Assembly: GCA_013215375.1 (NCBI GenBank)
Contig: JABSRB010000053.1
Coordinates: 1 to 34,352, forward strand
Length of the DNA stretch: 34,352 nucleotides
Direction: 5' to 3'
Origin: Oceanospirillaceae bacterium
GTDB taxonomy: Bacteria > Pseudomonadota > Gammaproteobacteria > Pseudomonadales > Balneatricaceae
The position numbers and the translations under genes were made by a program. The notes beneath the pieces were generated by a model, which saw nothing but the letters and a program-made list of their open reading frames with translations, was not told where the DNA came from and made no database searches. Positions 25,474 through 33,295 of the stretch are shown here, piece by piece (position 1 is the stretch's first letter; each line of letters begins with the position of its first letter).

Positions 25474-26592
25474 TTAATCTTCAAAAAGCTTTTTTACCGA
25501 GTCAAAGAATGACTGCTTTTTTGGGCTGTGTTTTTTCTGGCCCTCATCAGTGGTCTCTTGGAACTCACGCAATAAATCTTTTTGCTTACTGTTCAAGTTA
25601 ATCGGTGTTTCAACCAAAACTTTAACCATCAAATCACCGGTTGCACCACCACGCACTGGAGATACACCTTTACCGCGTAATCTAAACATCTTGCCGGTCT
25701 GCGTTTCAGCCGGGATTTTCAGCTTAACACGACTTTCAAGGGTGGGCACTTCAAGACTACCACCTAGGGCAGCATCGAGGAATGAAATAGGCACTTCACA
25801 GTATAAGTGACGACCATCGCGCTCAAATATATCATGCTCTTTAACATCTACTTGCACATACAAATCACCAGAGGGACCGCCATTCGCGCCAGCTTCACCT
25901 TCACCGGTCAATCTAACTCTATCACCAGTGTCTACACCTGCAGGTATTTTAACCGCGAGTTTCTTCTCTTTGTTAACACGTCCCTGACCGCGACAGCTAG
26001 TACAAGGATCCGAGATAATACGCCCTTCACCACGACAGGTTGGACAAGTCTGCTGTACAGAGAAAAACCCCTGTTGCATACGCACTTGACCAACGCCACC
26101 ACAAGTCTGACATGCACTAGAGCTAGTACCCGGCTTAGCGCCTGACCCATCACAGGGCTCACAACCTGCCAAAGTATTAACTTTAATGGTTTTCTCTACG
26201 CCGCGAATCGCCTCTTCCAAGGAGAGTGACATAGTGTATCTAAGATCAGCACCGCGCTGCACAGAGCTCTGACGTCCACCGCCACCACCGCCGAAAATAT
26301 CGCCGAACACATCGCCAAATACATCGCCAAAACCTTGGCCTGCACCACCGCCACCGCCACCACCTTGTTCAAGGCCAGCGTGACCGTATTGATCGTAGAC
26401 GGCGCGTTTTTGCGAATCCGACAGTATTTCGTTGGCTTCGTTAAGTTCTTTAAACTGCGCTTCCGCCTTGGAGTCTCCAGGGTTACGATCTGGGTGACAT
26501 TTCATTGCCTGACGACGATACGCCTTCTTAATATCGCGATCGCTGGCGTTTTTATCCACACCAAGAATTTCATAGTAATCTTGCTTCGACAT
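25474..26592 (-). CDS. dnaJ: DnaJ, Hsp40 co-chaperone
   Basis: This 372-residue class A J-protein has the J domain with HPD at 33-35, a Gly-rich linker with [15 protein letters not shown], and four zinc-binding repeats [24 protein letters not shown] and CTSCRGQG. The C-terminal substrate-binding domains follow. It stimulates DnaK ATPase and delivers clients. It lies 204 bases downstream of dnaK; the gap holds two large hairpins that could lower its expression relative to dnaK. Confidence 0.98.
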   Translation of the reverse strand: MSKQDYYEILGVDKNASDRDIKKAYRRQAMKCHPDRNPGDSKAEAQFKELNEANEILSDSQKRAVYDQYGHAGLEQGGGGGGGAGQGFGDVFGDVFGDIFGGGGGGRQSSVQRGADLRYTMSLSLEEAIRGVEKTIKVNTLAGCEPCDGSGAKPGTSSSACQTCGGVGQVRMQQGFFSVQQTCPTCRGEGRIISDPCTSCRGQGRVNKEKKLAVKIPAGVDTGDRVRLTGEGEAGANGGPSGDLYVQVDVKEHDIFERDGRHLYCEVPISFLDAALGGSLEVPTLESRVKLKIPAETQTGKMFRLRGKGVSPVRGGATGDLMVKVLVETPINLNSKQKDLLREFQETTDEGQKKHSPKKQSFFDSVKKLFED

Positions 26593-26625
26593 ATTCTAAC
26601 TCTGATAGACAGTGATGAAATTAGT

Positions 26626-26661
26626 AATCCCAGCTCAGAATCATGCTCACCAGCTGGGATT
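26626..26661 (-). other. Perfect 10-bp stem-loop in the dnaK-dnaJ gap
   Basis: AATCCCAGCT (26626-26635) and AGCTGGGATT (26652-26661) pair fully over a 16-base loop, about 34 bases before the dnaJ start. There is no T-run after it on the minus strand, so it is an RNA stem or processing site rather than a classic terminator. Confidence 0.65.
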
Positions 26662-26722
26662 GGAAATATTCTTTTATTCATAAAATCATAGGCAAAAAAA
26701 TGTTGCCCATTTTTAACGCGAT

Positions 26723-26753
26723 AAGCCTCTGACAATAAATTGTGCAGAGGCTT
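26723..26753 (-). other. Long stem-loop just downstream of dnaK
   Basis: AAGCCTCTG (26723-26731) pairs with CAGAGGCTT (26745-26753), and the inner ACAAT/ATTGT extends the stem to about 14 bp with a one-base bulge and 2-base loop. It lies about 45 bases after the dnaK stop and lacks a T-run on the minus strand. Confidence 0.65.
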
Positions 26754-26796
26754 GCGCGTCAGACTATAACGGGACTGGCCCGCCGGTAATCAATGA

Positions 26797-28734
26797 TTAC
26801 TTTTTGTCTTCGTTTTCTTCTACAACTTCTGCTTCTTTAACTTCTTCGAATTCAGCATCGACAGCATCATCGGCAGGAGAGGCTGCTTCCGCTTGCGCGC
26901 CTTCGCCTTGTGCTTGCGCCTGTGCCTGCATTTTCTCTGCAAGAGGACCCATCACTTCGGTCAGTGCTGCTGTTTTAGCTTCGATCTCTTCTTTATCGTT
27001 CTCTTTAAGCACAGTTTCTAATGCTTCAACAGCACCTTCAACAGCAGTTTTCTCATCTGCAGATGCAGCATCGCCAGCTTCTTCTAAAGCTTTCTTAGCA
27101 GAGTGAACCATGGCATCGCCCTGGTTACGAGCAACGGTTAGCTCTTCGAACTTTTTATCTTCTTCAGCGTTAGCTTCAGCATCCGCTACCATTGCATCGA
27201 TCTCTTCATCAGACAGACCAGAAGATGCCTTGATCACGATAGACTGTTCTTTGCCCGTCGCCTTATCTTTAGCAGAAACGTTCAAAATACCGTTAGCATC
27301 AAGGTCGAAAGATACTTCAATTTGTGGCATACCACGTTGTGCTGGTGGAATGTCCTGAAGATCGAAACGACCTAGAGACTTATTCGCGCTCGCTTGTTTA
27401 CGCTCGCCCTGGATAACGTGGATAGTTACCGCAGATTGGTTATCTTCGTAAGTTGAGAACACCTGCGACTTCTTAGTCGGGATAGTGGTGTTTTTCTCGA
27501 TCAGTGCAGTGGCAACACCACCGGCAGTTTCGATGCCCAATGTAAGCGGCGTAACGTCTAATAGTAATACGTCTGTTACATCACCAGAGAGAACCGCGCC
27601 CTGAATAGATGCGCCAACGGCAACAGCTTCGTCTGGGTTAACGTCTTTACGTGGAGCTTTGCCGAAGAACTCTTCAACCAACGCTTGTACCATTGGCATA
27701 CGTGTCTGACCACCGACCAAGATAACTTCGTCGATTTCAGAAGCGCTTAGATCAGCATCTATTAACGCTTGCTTACAAGGACTCAAAGTACCTTTAACAA
27801 GATCTTCAACTAATGCTTCTAGCTTAGCGCGAGTCAACTTAACGTTTAAGTGCTTAGGACCTGTTGCATCAGCAGTGATGTAAGGTAAGTTAACATCTGT
27901 AGACTGTGTCGAAGAAAGCTCAACTTTCGCTTTCTCAGCCGCTTCTTTAAGACGCTGTAGCGCCAATGGATCGTTGTGTAGATCAATGCCAGTGTCTTTC
28001 TTGAATTCTGTCGATAGGAAGTCGATTAGACGTAAATCGAAATCTTCACCACCTAGGAAAGTATCACCGTTAGTCGCTAGTACTTCGAACTGGTGCTCGC
28101 CATCTACTTCAGCGATTTCGATGATAGAGATATCAAAAGTACCGCCACCAAGATCGTATACAGCAATAGTCTTATCGCCTTTAGACTTGTCCATGCCGTA
28201 AGCCAGTGCAGCAGCAGTCGGCTCGTTGATAATACGCTTAACTTCAAGACCGGCGATACGACCAGCATCTTTAGTCGCTTGACGCTGTGCATCGTTGAAG
28301 TATGCAGGAACTGTGATAACCGCTTCGGTTACTGACTCACCTAAGTAATCTTCAGCTGTTTTCTTCATCTTCTTCAAGATTTCAGCAGAGATTTGCGGTG
28401 CTGCTAGTTTCTGGTCTCTTACCAAAACCCATGCATCGCCATTGTCGGCTGCAACGATCTTGTAAGGCACCATCTTGATATCTTTTTGAACGACTTTATC
28501 TTTAAATTGACGACCGATTAAACGCTTGATCGCAAAAAGAGTATTTTCAGGGTTAGTGACCGCCTGGCGCTTAGCAGGTTGACCTACCAAGATTTCGTTT
28601 TCTTCAGTGTAAGCAACGATCGATGGGGTAGTACGATCGCCTTCTGCATTTTCAATTACTTTGGCGCTGTCGCCATCTAAAACTGCGACACAGGAGTTTG
28701 TTGTTCCTAGATCGATACCAATAATTCTGCCCAT
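26797..28734 (-). CDS. dnaK: DnaK, Hsp70 chaperone
   Basis: This 645-residue chaperone has [18 protein letters not shown] (key part GIDLGTTNS), the [13 protein letters not shown] hinge and [13 protein letters not shown] phosphate loop in the ATPase domain. The linker [15 protein letters not shown] leads to the substrate domain and an Ala/Gln-rich, acidic tail ([17 protein letters not shown]). GGAGAG lies 6 bases before the ATG. A sigma-32-like promoter stands 64 bases upstream of the ATG, between grpE and dnaK, so dnaK can be induced independently of grpE. Confidence 0.99.
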   Translation of the reverse strand: MGRIIGIDLGTTNSCVAVLDGDSAKVIENAEGDRTTPSIVAYTEENEILVGQPAKRQAVTNPENTLFAIKRLIGRQFKDKVVQKDIKMVPYKIVAADNGDAWVLVRDQKLAAPQISAEILKKMKKTAEDYLGESVTEAVITVPAYFNDAQRQATKDAGRIAGLEVKRIINEPTAAALAYGMDKSKGDKTIAVYDLGGGTFDISIIEIAEVDGEHQFEVLATNGDTFLGGEDFDLRLIDFLSTEFKKDTGIDLHNDPLALQRLKEAAEKAKVELSSTQSTDVNLPYITADATGPKHLNVKLTRAKLEALVEDLVKGTLSPCKQALIDADLSASEIDEVILVGGQTRMPMVQALVEEFFGKAPRKDVNPDEAVAVGASIQGAVLSGDVTDVLLLDVTPLTLGIETAGGVATALIEKNTTIPTKKSQVFSTYEDNQSAVTIHVIQGERKQASANKSLGRFDLQDIPPAQRGMPQIEVSFDLDANGILNVSAKDKATGKEQSIVIKASSGLSDEEIDAMVADAEANAEEDKKFEELTVARNQGDAMVHSAKKALEEAGDAASADEKTAVEGAVEALETVLKENDKEEIEAKTAALTEVMGPLAEKMQAQAQAQGEGAQAEAASPADDAVDAEFEEVKEAEVVEENEDKK

Positions 28735-28797
28735 TTTTTTCTCTCCAATTGCACGCCCTTAGGCTGTGCTTAATTCTGTTCTGACCGCTTAACTGTT

Positions 28798-28825
28798 ATA
28801 TGGATACTAATTAAGCCATTTCAAG
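28798..28825 (-). promoter_or_regulatory. Sigma-32-like heat-shock promoter of dnaK
   Basis: On the minus strand CTTGAA (28825-28820), 14 bases, then ATCCATAT (28805-28798). The consensus is CTTGAA-N(13-14)-CCCCATNT, so the -35 is perfect and the -10 has two mismatches. Confidence 0.7.
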
Positions 28826-28872
28826 TGTCTGTGACATCTAACTGAAAATATTACTAAACTATTTTAGCCGCC

Positions 28873-29499
28873 TTATTTGGCAACCATCACCATTGCAGGG
28901 CGTAATAAACGTCCGCTGATGGTAAAACCTTTCTGCATCACGGCAATCACAGTATTGCTGGCAGCTTCACCGCCATCAACCATAGACATCGCCTGGTGTA
29001 GTTCCGGGTTAAACACTTCACCTTGTGGATCAACAGCAACCACATTGAATTTCTCCAGTGCCGACAACAGCATGCTCAAGGTCATTTCAACCCCTTCGTT
29101 AACAGTTTTAGCTGCTTCGTTGTCCGCGTTGCTCTGTAACGCCATGGCCAACGAATCGACAATAGGCAACATTTCATTGGCAAATTTTTCAGTGCCAAAC
29201 TTACGCGCTTTAGTCACATCTTGCTCTGCGCGGCGCTTAGTATTTTGTGAATCCGCGACAGTACGTAACATCTGGTCTTTTAAGCTGGCTATTTCTTCTT
29301 GAGCGGTCGCTAGCTGCTTGATCATATCAAGACCTGCCAACGGGTCTTGCTCATCACTGACTAGCTCAGCCTCAACTGCTTCAACTGGCTCTAGCGTTGT
29401 CTCTTCTACAACTTCGCCGTCTAAAACTTCAACATCTTCAACAACTTTCGCATTTTCAACATCATTAACATCTGCAGGCTTGTCTTGCTGGTCACTCAT
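28873..29499 (-). CDS. grpE: GrpE, DnaK nucleotide exchange factor
   Basis: From the ATG at 29497-29499 (GGAG 7 bases upstream) the protein has 208 residues. An in-frame start at 29583 would add 28 hydrophobic residues not found in GrpE. The N-terminus is acidic and flexible, followed by a long coiled-coil with RTVADSQNTKRRAEQDVTKA (key part ADSQNTKRRAEQD) and the beta domain with NPELHQAMSMVDGG and ISGRLLRPAMVMVAK. It releases ADP from DnaK and acts as a thermosensor in other species. It has its own sigma-32-like promoter and opens the grpE-dnaK-dnaJ group. Confidence 0.97.
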   Translation of the reverse strand: MSDQQDKPADVNDVENAKVVEDVEVLDGEVVEETTLEPVEAVEAELVSDEQDPLAGLDMIKQLATAQEEIASLKDQMLRTVADSQNTKRRAEQDVTKARKFGTEKFANEMLPIVDSLAMALQSNADNEAAKTVNEGVEMTLSMLLSALEKFNVVAVDPQGEVFNPELHQAMSMVDGGEAASNTVIAVMQKGFTISGRLLRPAMVMVAK

Positions 29500-29613
29500 T
29501 TTTTTCTCCGCGGTTTTCTCATTCTCTACTAAGAACTTTATAAAGCACCCAACAATAAATAGTGCAGGGCTGAAAAAGTTCAATTTAGAGCGCTAAAATT
29601 CTAGTTCAAATGT

Positions 29614-29641
29614 ATATGGGGATAGGCCTGCGCTCTTCAAG
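29614..29641 (-). promoter_or_regulatory. Sigma-32 heat-shock promoter of grpE
   Basis: The minus strand reads CTTGAA (29641-29636), 14 bases, then CCCCATAT (29621-29614), a full match to the sigma-32 consensus. The expected leader to the grpE ATG is about 105 bases. Confidence 0.88.
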
Positions 29642-29678
29642 TACCTAGGCTTAAAAAAGCTGCTAATAAAATTTACCC

Positions 29679-29707
29679 TTGCAACAGATTACAAAATAAC
29701 CTATAAA
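29679..29707 (+). promoter_or_regulatory. Sigma-70 promoter of recN
   Basis: TTGCAA (29679-29684) is followed after 17 bases by TATAAA (29702-29707), 34 bases before the recN ATG. Confidence 0.7.
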
Positions 29708-29710
29708 GTA

Positions 29711-29726
29711 CTGTATAAATTATCAG
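29711..29726 (+). promoter_or_regulatory. LexA-like (SOS) operator of recN
   Basis: CTGTATAAATTATCAG matches the gammaproteobacterial LexA box (CTGT-N8-ACAG) except for one base in the right half-site. It lies just downstream of the -10, over the expected transcription start, and 15 bases before the recN ATG. recN is a strongly LexA-controlled gene in E. coli. Confidence 0.72.
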
Positions 29727-29740
29727 ATACCGGAATTATC

Positions 29741-31396
29741 ATGCTTACACATCTCAGTATTCACAACTTTGCCATTGTTGAACGCCTAGAGCTAGAACTC
29801 GATAGCGGGATGACTGTCGTCAGCGGTGAAACCGGTGCCGGTAAGTCCATCATGATAGACGCCCTGCAATTAGCGCTTGGTGGACGCGCCGACAGCGGCG
29901 CGGTCAGATCCGGCACAGCCAAAGCAGAAATCATTGCCAACTTTGATATTAGAGGGCTCCCACGTGCTCAAGCATGGTTAGATGCACAAGAGCTCAGCTT
30001 AGATGCCGAGTGCATATTACGCAGAGTGGTCACCAGCGAAGGCCGATCACGCAGTTTTATCAACGGCCGCAACTGCCCCTTAAGCTCACTGCGGGAAATC
30101 GGTAAATTTTTGGTGGCCATTCACGGGCAACACGAACACCAAAGCTTGATGCAAAAAGAACATCATCGCACCTTATTAGATAATTTTGGCGCTCACCACC
30201 GTTTGTGTGCCAGCACAGAAAACAGCTACCGCAAACTCTTCGCCCTCAACAAATCATTAACCACACTCTCTAGCCAGAGCGCTGAACAGCAAGCTAAAGT
30301 TCAACTACTTAGCTACCAAGTTGAAGAGTTGGATCTACTCGATCTGCAAATTGATGAGTTAAACCTACTGGAACAAGAGCAACAGAGCTTGTCCCAAGCC
30401 AGTGAAATACTCACCAGTGGCCAACAGTTATTGGATATCATTGATGAAAATGACGACCAGCCAATCGTGCATCTGTTAAATCAATGTATTTCACTGCAAA
30501 CACAATTACCACAGCAGAATGAAAAAGTACTGCAAGCTGGCGAATTGATCAACTCGGCACTGATTCAATTGGAAGAAGCAGGTAGCGAAATCCGCCACTA
30601 CCTCAATAACGTTGAAATAAATCCCAGTCGTCTAATTGATGTAGAAGAACGTTTATCTAGCATTTTCAACTTAGCCCGCAAACATAAAGTGGAGCCGAGC
30701 GAGTTAGTGGCACTACACAGCCAATTAAATGAAGAGCTAAACCTGATTAACGGTTCCGATGAGTCCATCGCTGATCTACAAAAACAAGTGCAAGATGCCG
30801 AACAGCAATACCTAAAAAGCGCGCAAAAGCTAAGTAAGCAACGCAGTAGCGCCGCCTCTAAACTCAACAAATTGATTAACGCACAGCTGAGCGTTTTAGG
30901 CATGCCTAACGCCGAGTTCATCGTCAGCTTAAGTGCTTGCTCAAATAGCTCACACGGCCTTGAAGACATAGAGTTCATCATCAGCACCAACCGCGGCCAA
31001 GAGGCAAAACCGCTGATTAAAATAGCCTCTGGCGGCGAGCTATCTCGGATCAGTTTGGCCATTCAAGTAGTGACTGCACAGAGCAACCCAACCGCCACTT
31101 TGATGTTTGATGAAGTAGATGTAGGTATTGGTGGCGCTATCGCCGAAGTTGTCGGTAAGTTATTACGTCAACTAGGTGAGCAGAGCCAAGTACTGTGCAT
31201 TACCCACCAACCTCAAGTTGCCTCACAGGGCCATCAGCATTTATATGTCAGCAAACAAGCCGACAAAAAACATACTCACACCAAAGTACAGCGCATTGAC
31301 GATAAAATGAGAATAACCGAGATTGCCCGTATGTTAGGCGGTGTTGATATCACCGAGAAAACGCTAGATCACGCCCGCGAAATGTTACATCTTTGA
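29741..31396 (+). CDS. recN: RecN, DNA double-strand-break repair SMC-like ATPase
   Basis: This 551-residue protein has the split ABC ATPase of SMC-like proteins: Walker A GETGAGKSIMIDAL at about 30-43, two coiled-coil regions (about 150-370), the signature SGGELSRISLA, Walker B TLMFDEVDVGIGG and a final ITHQPQVAS switch. It aids RecA-dependent repair by holding broken DNA together. Length equals E. coli RecN. It is divergent from grpE and carries an SOS operator. A 33-bp palindrome separates it from convergent fur. Confidence 0.98.
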   Translation: MLTHLSIHNFAIVERLELELDSGMTVVSGETGAGKSIMIDALQLALGGRADSGAVRSGTAKAEIIANFDIRGLPRAQAWLDAQELSLDAECILRRVVTSEGRSRSFINGRNCPLSSLREIGKFLVAIHGQHEHQSLMQKEHHRTLLDNFGAHHRLCASTENSYRKLFALNKSLTTLSSQSAEQQAKVQLLSYQVEELDLLDLQIDELNLLEQEQQSLSQASEILTSGQQLLDIIDENDDQPIVHLLNQCISLQTQLPQQNEKVLQAGELINSALIQLEEAGSEIRHYLNNVEINPSRLIDVEERLSSIFNLARKHKVEPSELVALHSQLNEELNLINGSDESIADLQKQVQDAEQQYLKSAQKLSKQRSSAASKLNKLINAQLSVLGMPNAEFIVSLSACSNSSHGLEDIEFIISTNRGQEAKPLIKIASGGELSRISLAIQVVTAQSNPTATLMFDEVDVGIGGAIAEVVGKLLRQLGEQSQVLCITHQPQVASQGHQHLYVSKQADKKHTHTKVQRIDDKMRITEIARMLGGVDITEKTLDHAREMLHL

Positions 31397-31544
31397 TAGC
31401 GATGACAGTGGCATGTAATAGGGCGGATAACAAAGAGATATAAAGCAGAGGGAATAACTTGATAAACTGCTGTTAAATATTTACAGCAGAGAAAAAGAGC
31501 AAAACTCAGATTCCTTTTTAATTCGAAATGCTATTGAAAATTCA

Positions 31545-31577
31545 AAACTATCCTGTCTTGGCAAGACAGGATAGTTT
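31545..31577. terminator. Perfect 33-bp palindromic terminator between recN and fur
   Basis: AAACTATCCTGTCTTG (31545-31560) and CAAGACAGGATAGTTT (31562-31577) pair over 16 bp with a single G at the centre. It sits between convergent recN and fur, and short T-runs occur on both sides, so it probably serves both. Confidence 0.75.
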
Positions 31578-31601
31578 ACTTAGCGACTCTGTAATTAACG
31601 C

Positions 31602-32030
31602 TTAGTCGTCGCTTTCACACTTAGGCTCGCAAGTACCGTATAGGTACAAAGTACGATCGGTCAGTGCATACCCTAGATCCGTAGCAATTTTATGCTGGCG
31701 TTTCACAAGGTCAGAATCAATAAATTCACGTACCTTGCCACATTTCACACAGACAATATGATCGTGCTCTTCATCACGAGACAACTCAAATACGGAGTGA
31801 CCGCCTTCAAAGTGATGCCTAGAGACAAGTCCCGCTGACTCAAATTGTGTCAATACACGATACACAGTTGCAAGACCTACATCTTCGCCAAGTTCCATCA
31901 ATATTTTATAAATATCTTCAGCGCTGAAGTGATCTCCCTCGCCTGCTTTTTCTAAAATTTGATATATTTTTACCCTAGGTAAGGTAACTTTTAAACCGAC
32001 TTTTCGTAATTCTTGATTTTCAAGAGCCAT
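31602..32030 (-). CDS. fur: Fur, ferric uptake regulator
   Basis: This 142-residue metal-dependent repressor has the winged helix with EDVGLATVYRVLTQFESAGL (key part GLATVYRVLTQFE), then HHFEGGHSVFEL and HDHIVCVKCGKVREF. Structural zinc cysteines C94/C97 and C134/C138 match those of E. coli Fur. It represses iron-uptake genes when loaded with Fe(II). The divergent neighbour is bamE (omlA), the same pair as in pseudomonads, with about 80 bases of shared control region. I did not find a convincing 19-bp Fur box there by eye. Confidence 0.98.
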   Translation of the reverse strand: MALENQELRKVGLKVTLPRVKIYQILEKAGEGDHFSAEDIYKILMELGEDVGLATVYRVLTQFESAGLVSRHHFEGGHSVFELSRDEEHDHIVCVKCGKVREFIDSDLVKRQHKIATDLGYALTDRTLYLYGTCEPKCESDD

Positions 32031-32045
32031 AATTATCTTTCTCTA

Positions 32046-32075
32046 TTGATTCTAGCGACTGGATGCTACTATATT
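32046..32075 (+). promoter_or_regulatory. Possible sigma-70 promoter of bamE
   Basis: TTGATT (32046-32051), 18 bases, TATATT (32070-32075), about 38 bases before the bamE ATG. Spacing and both hexamers are acceptable but not strong. Confidence 0.42.
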
Positions 32076-32112
32076 AACTTAAATATTGGATAATAGTGGA
32101 AATAATTTACCC

Positions 32113-32433
32113 ATGCGAAAATTCTTATTATTAACAACGGCTGCTATTTTGCTCTCTGGCTGTACTCAATTTCCAGGTGTCTACAAGCTAGATATCCCAC
32201 AAGGTAATATCATCACCCAAGAAAAGGTCAATCAATTACGACCTGGTATGACCCCAAGACAAGTACAATACATTATGGGCACCCCTATAATTGCCGATAC
32301 CTTTAATGCTGATCGTTGGGACTACATATATACCATGAAAAAACCCAATCAAACACCTACAAACACTAAGGTTACTGTTTTCTTCAGCAATGGCGTTTTA
32401 GCCAACATTAAAGGCGACCTTCGCCCGCAATAA
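32113..32433 (+). CDS. bamE: BamE, outer-membrane assembly lipoprotein (OmlA/SmpA)
   Basis: From the ATG at 32113 the protein has 106 residues and begins MRKFLLLTTAAILLSGC, a lipoprotein signal with lipidated C17. The mature domain has VYKLDIPQGNIITQEKVNQLRPGM (key parts IPQGN and VNQLRPGMT), QVQYIMGTPI and DRWDYIYTMK, the BamE signatures. It joins the BamABCDE complex that inserts outer-membrane proteins. A TTG at 32086 would add 9 residues before the signal peptide and is rejected. It is divergent from fur. Confidence 0.96.
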   Translation: MRKFLLLTTAAILLSGCTQFPGVYKLDIPQGNIITQEKVNQLRPGMTPRQVQYIMGTPIIADTFNADRWDYIYTMKKPNQTPTNTKVTVFFSNGVLANIKGDLRPQ

Positions 32434-32456
32434 TATTGTTACCAGAGTCAGCGCTA

Positions 32457-32777
32457 CTATTTAGCTTTGTTAGCGCGGCTCTCTGCCTCTTCTTGCGCTT
32501 TTAGCTTTTCTGCCCGTCGCGCTCTGATCACTTTAGGATCAGCCATTAAAGGGCGATACAATTCAACACGATCACCCTCACGCAAAATCTCGTCTTTAGG
32601 CTTGCGAATGCCCTTGCCAAAGATCCCCATCGGGATAGTCTCTACATCTATTTCAGGAAATACGGCCACTATATTAGAGGCAACCACAGCATCGTAAACA
32701 CTACAGCCCTCCTCTACTTGTACCACTAATATTTTTTGCACTTTAGGGCCTGCAAATGCCACTTCAACTTTTATCAT
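32457..32777 (-). CDS. rnfH: RnfH family (UPF0125) protein
   Basis: From the ATG at 32775-32777 the protein has 106 residues and a ubiquitin-like beta-grasp pattern: IKVEVAFAGPKVQKILVVQV at the start (key part VEVAFAGPKVQ), IGIFGK-type MGIFGKGIRKP and REGDRVELYRPLMADPK (key part GDRVELYRPL). The C-terminus is an Ala/Lys/Arg/Glu-rich helix. The start follows the ratA stop by one base (TGA-A-ATG), so the two are translationally coupled as in most gammaproteobacteria. Function is unclear; some relatives are linked to Rnf complexes. Confidence 0.93.
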   Translation of the reverse strand: MIKVEVAFAGPKVQKILVVQVEEGCSVYDAVVASNIVAVFPEIDVETIPMGIFGKGIRKPKDEILREGDRVELYRPLMADPKVIRARRAEKLKAQEEAESRANKAK

Positions 32778-32778
32778 T

Positions 32779-33219
32779 TCACACTTTGCTATCGTAGAGA
32801 TCATCGGCACGCTGTACAAAAGCTTCCACCATAGTATTCGCTACTTGTGAAAACACTTTAGACATCGCAAACGCCGCTATTTTTCCCGAAAAGGCAAATC
32901 TCATTTCTAGGCTAATTTTACAAGCTTGCTCGTTAAGCGCATTAAAGCGCCAACTACCTGACAAATGCTCGAACGGTCCCTCGACCAATTCAAACTCAAT
33001 TTGGCTGGGCATCTGTAACAAATTACAAGTAGTAAAACTGTATTTTAGACCCGCTTTGGCCAGATGCAAAGAAGCCACCATTTTATCCTCGGTACTGGAG
33101 ACGATGTCAGAAGAGGCGCACCAAGGCAAAAACTGCGGATACAAATGCACATCATTGACCACATCAAACATTTGCTGAGCACTGTGCAAAACTAATGCAC
33201 TTCTCTCTATTTTGACCAT
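32779..33219 (-). CDS. ratA: RatA/Coq10-like START-domain protein
   Basis: This 146-residue protein has VLHSAQQMFDVVNDVHLYPQFLPWC (key parts AQQMFDVVNDV and YPQFLPWC), then LEGPFEHLSGSWRF-type EGPFEHLSGSWRF, the core of the polyketide-cyclase/START fold. In E. coli RatA was described as a toxin blocking 70S formation, while homology to Coq10 suggests ubiquinone binding. Its order with rnfH is conserved, but the gene usually beyond it, divergent smpB, is not found: a sodium symporter gene on the same strand takes that place. Confidence 0.93.
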   Translation of the reverse strand: MVKIERSALVLHSAQQMFDVVNDVHLYPQFLPWCASSDIVSSTEDKMVASLHLAKAGLKYSFTTCNLLQMPSQIEFELVEGPFEHLSGSWRFNALNEQACKISLEMRFAFSGKIAAFAMSKVFSQVANTMVEAFVQRADDLYDSKV

Positions 33220-33295
33220 TTAAAAACAACACCTATACACATTGAGATTACGCCGCAGACTATACGCTTAACTAGATAATGGACAACCATAACCC

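Noticed and set aside
25223-25477. 84-residue plus-strand reading frame over the three-unit repeat, with AAGGA 5 bases before its ATG
   Set aside because: Unit 2 is 100 bp, so the repeat does not keep one reading frame, the frame runs through the dnaJ terminator into dnaJ, and the protein has no recognisable domain. The ribosome-binding site is good, so a short peptide cannot be excluded.
26804-29596. Several long plus-strand open frames opposite dnaK and grpE, rich in Ser and Ala
   Set aside because: They are mirror frames of strongly conserved genes with biased codon use; none has a ribosome-binding site or a recognisable domain.
31467-31489. Near-perfect palindrome CTGCTGTTAAATATTTACAGCAG, resembling a LexA box, downstream of recN
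   Set aside because: The half-sites CTGT and ACAG are 9 bases apart instead of 8 and no promoter lies beside it. It is better seen as a stem-loop in the recN 3' region.
32031-32112. Possible Fur box in the fur-bamE gap
   Set aside because: The gap is AT-rich, but I could not align a 19-bp GATAATGATAATCATTATC-like site (two GATAAT-type half-sites in inverted order) with enough matches.
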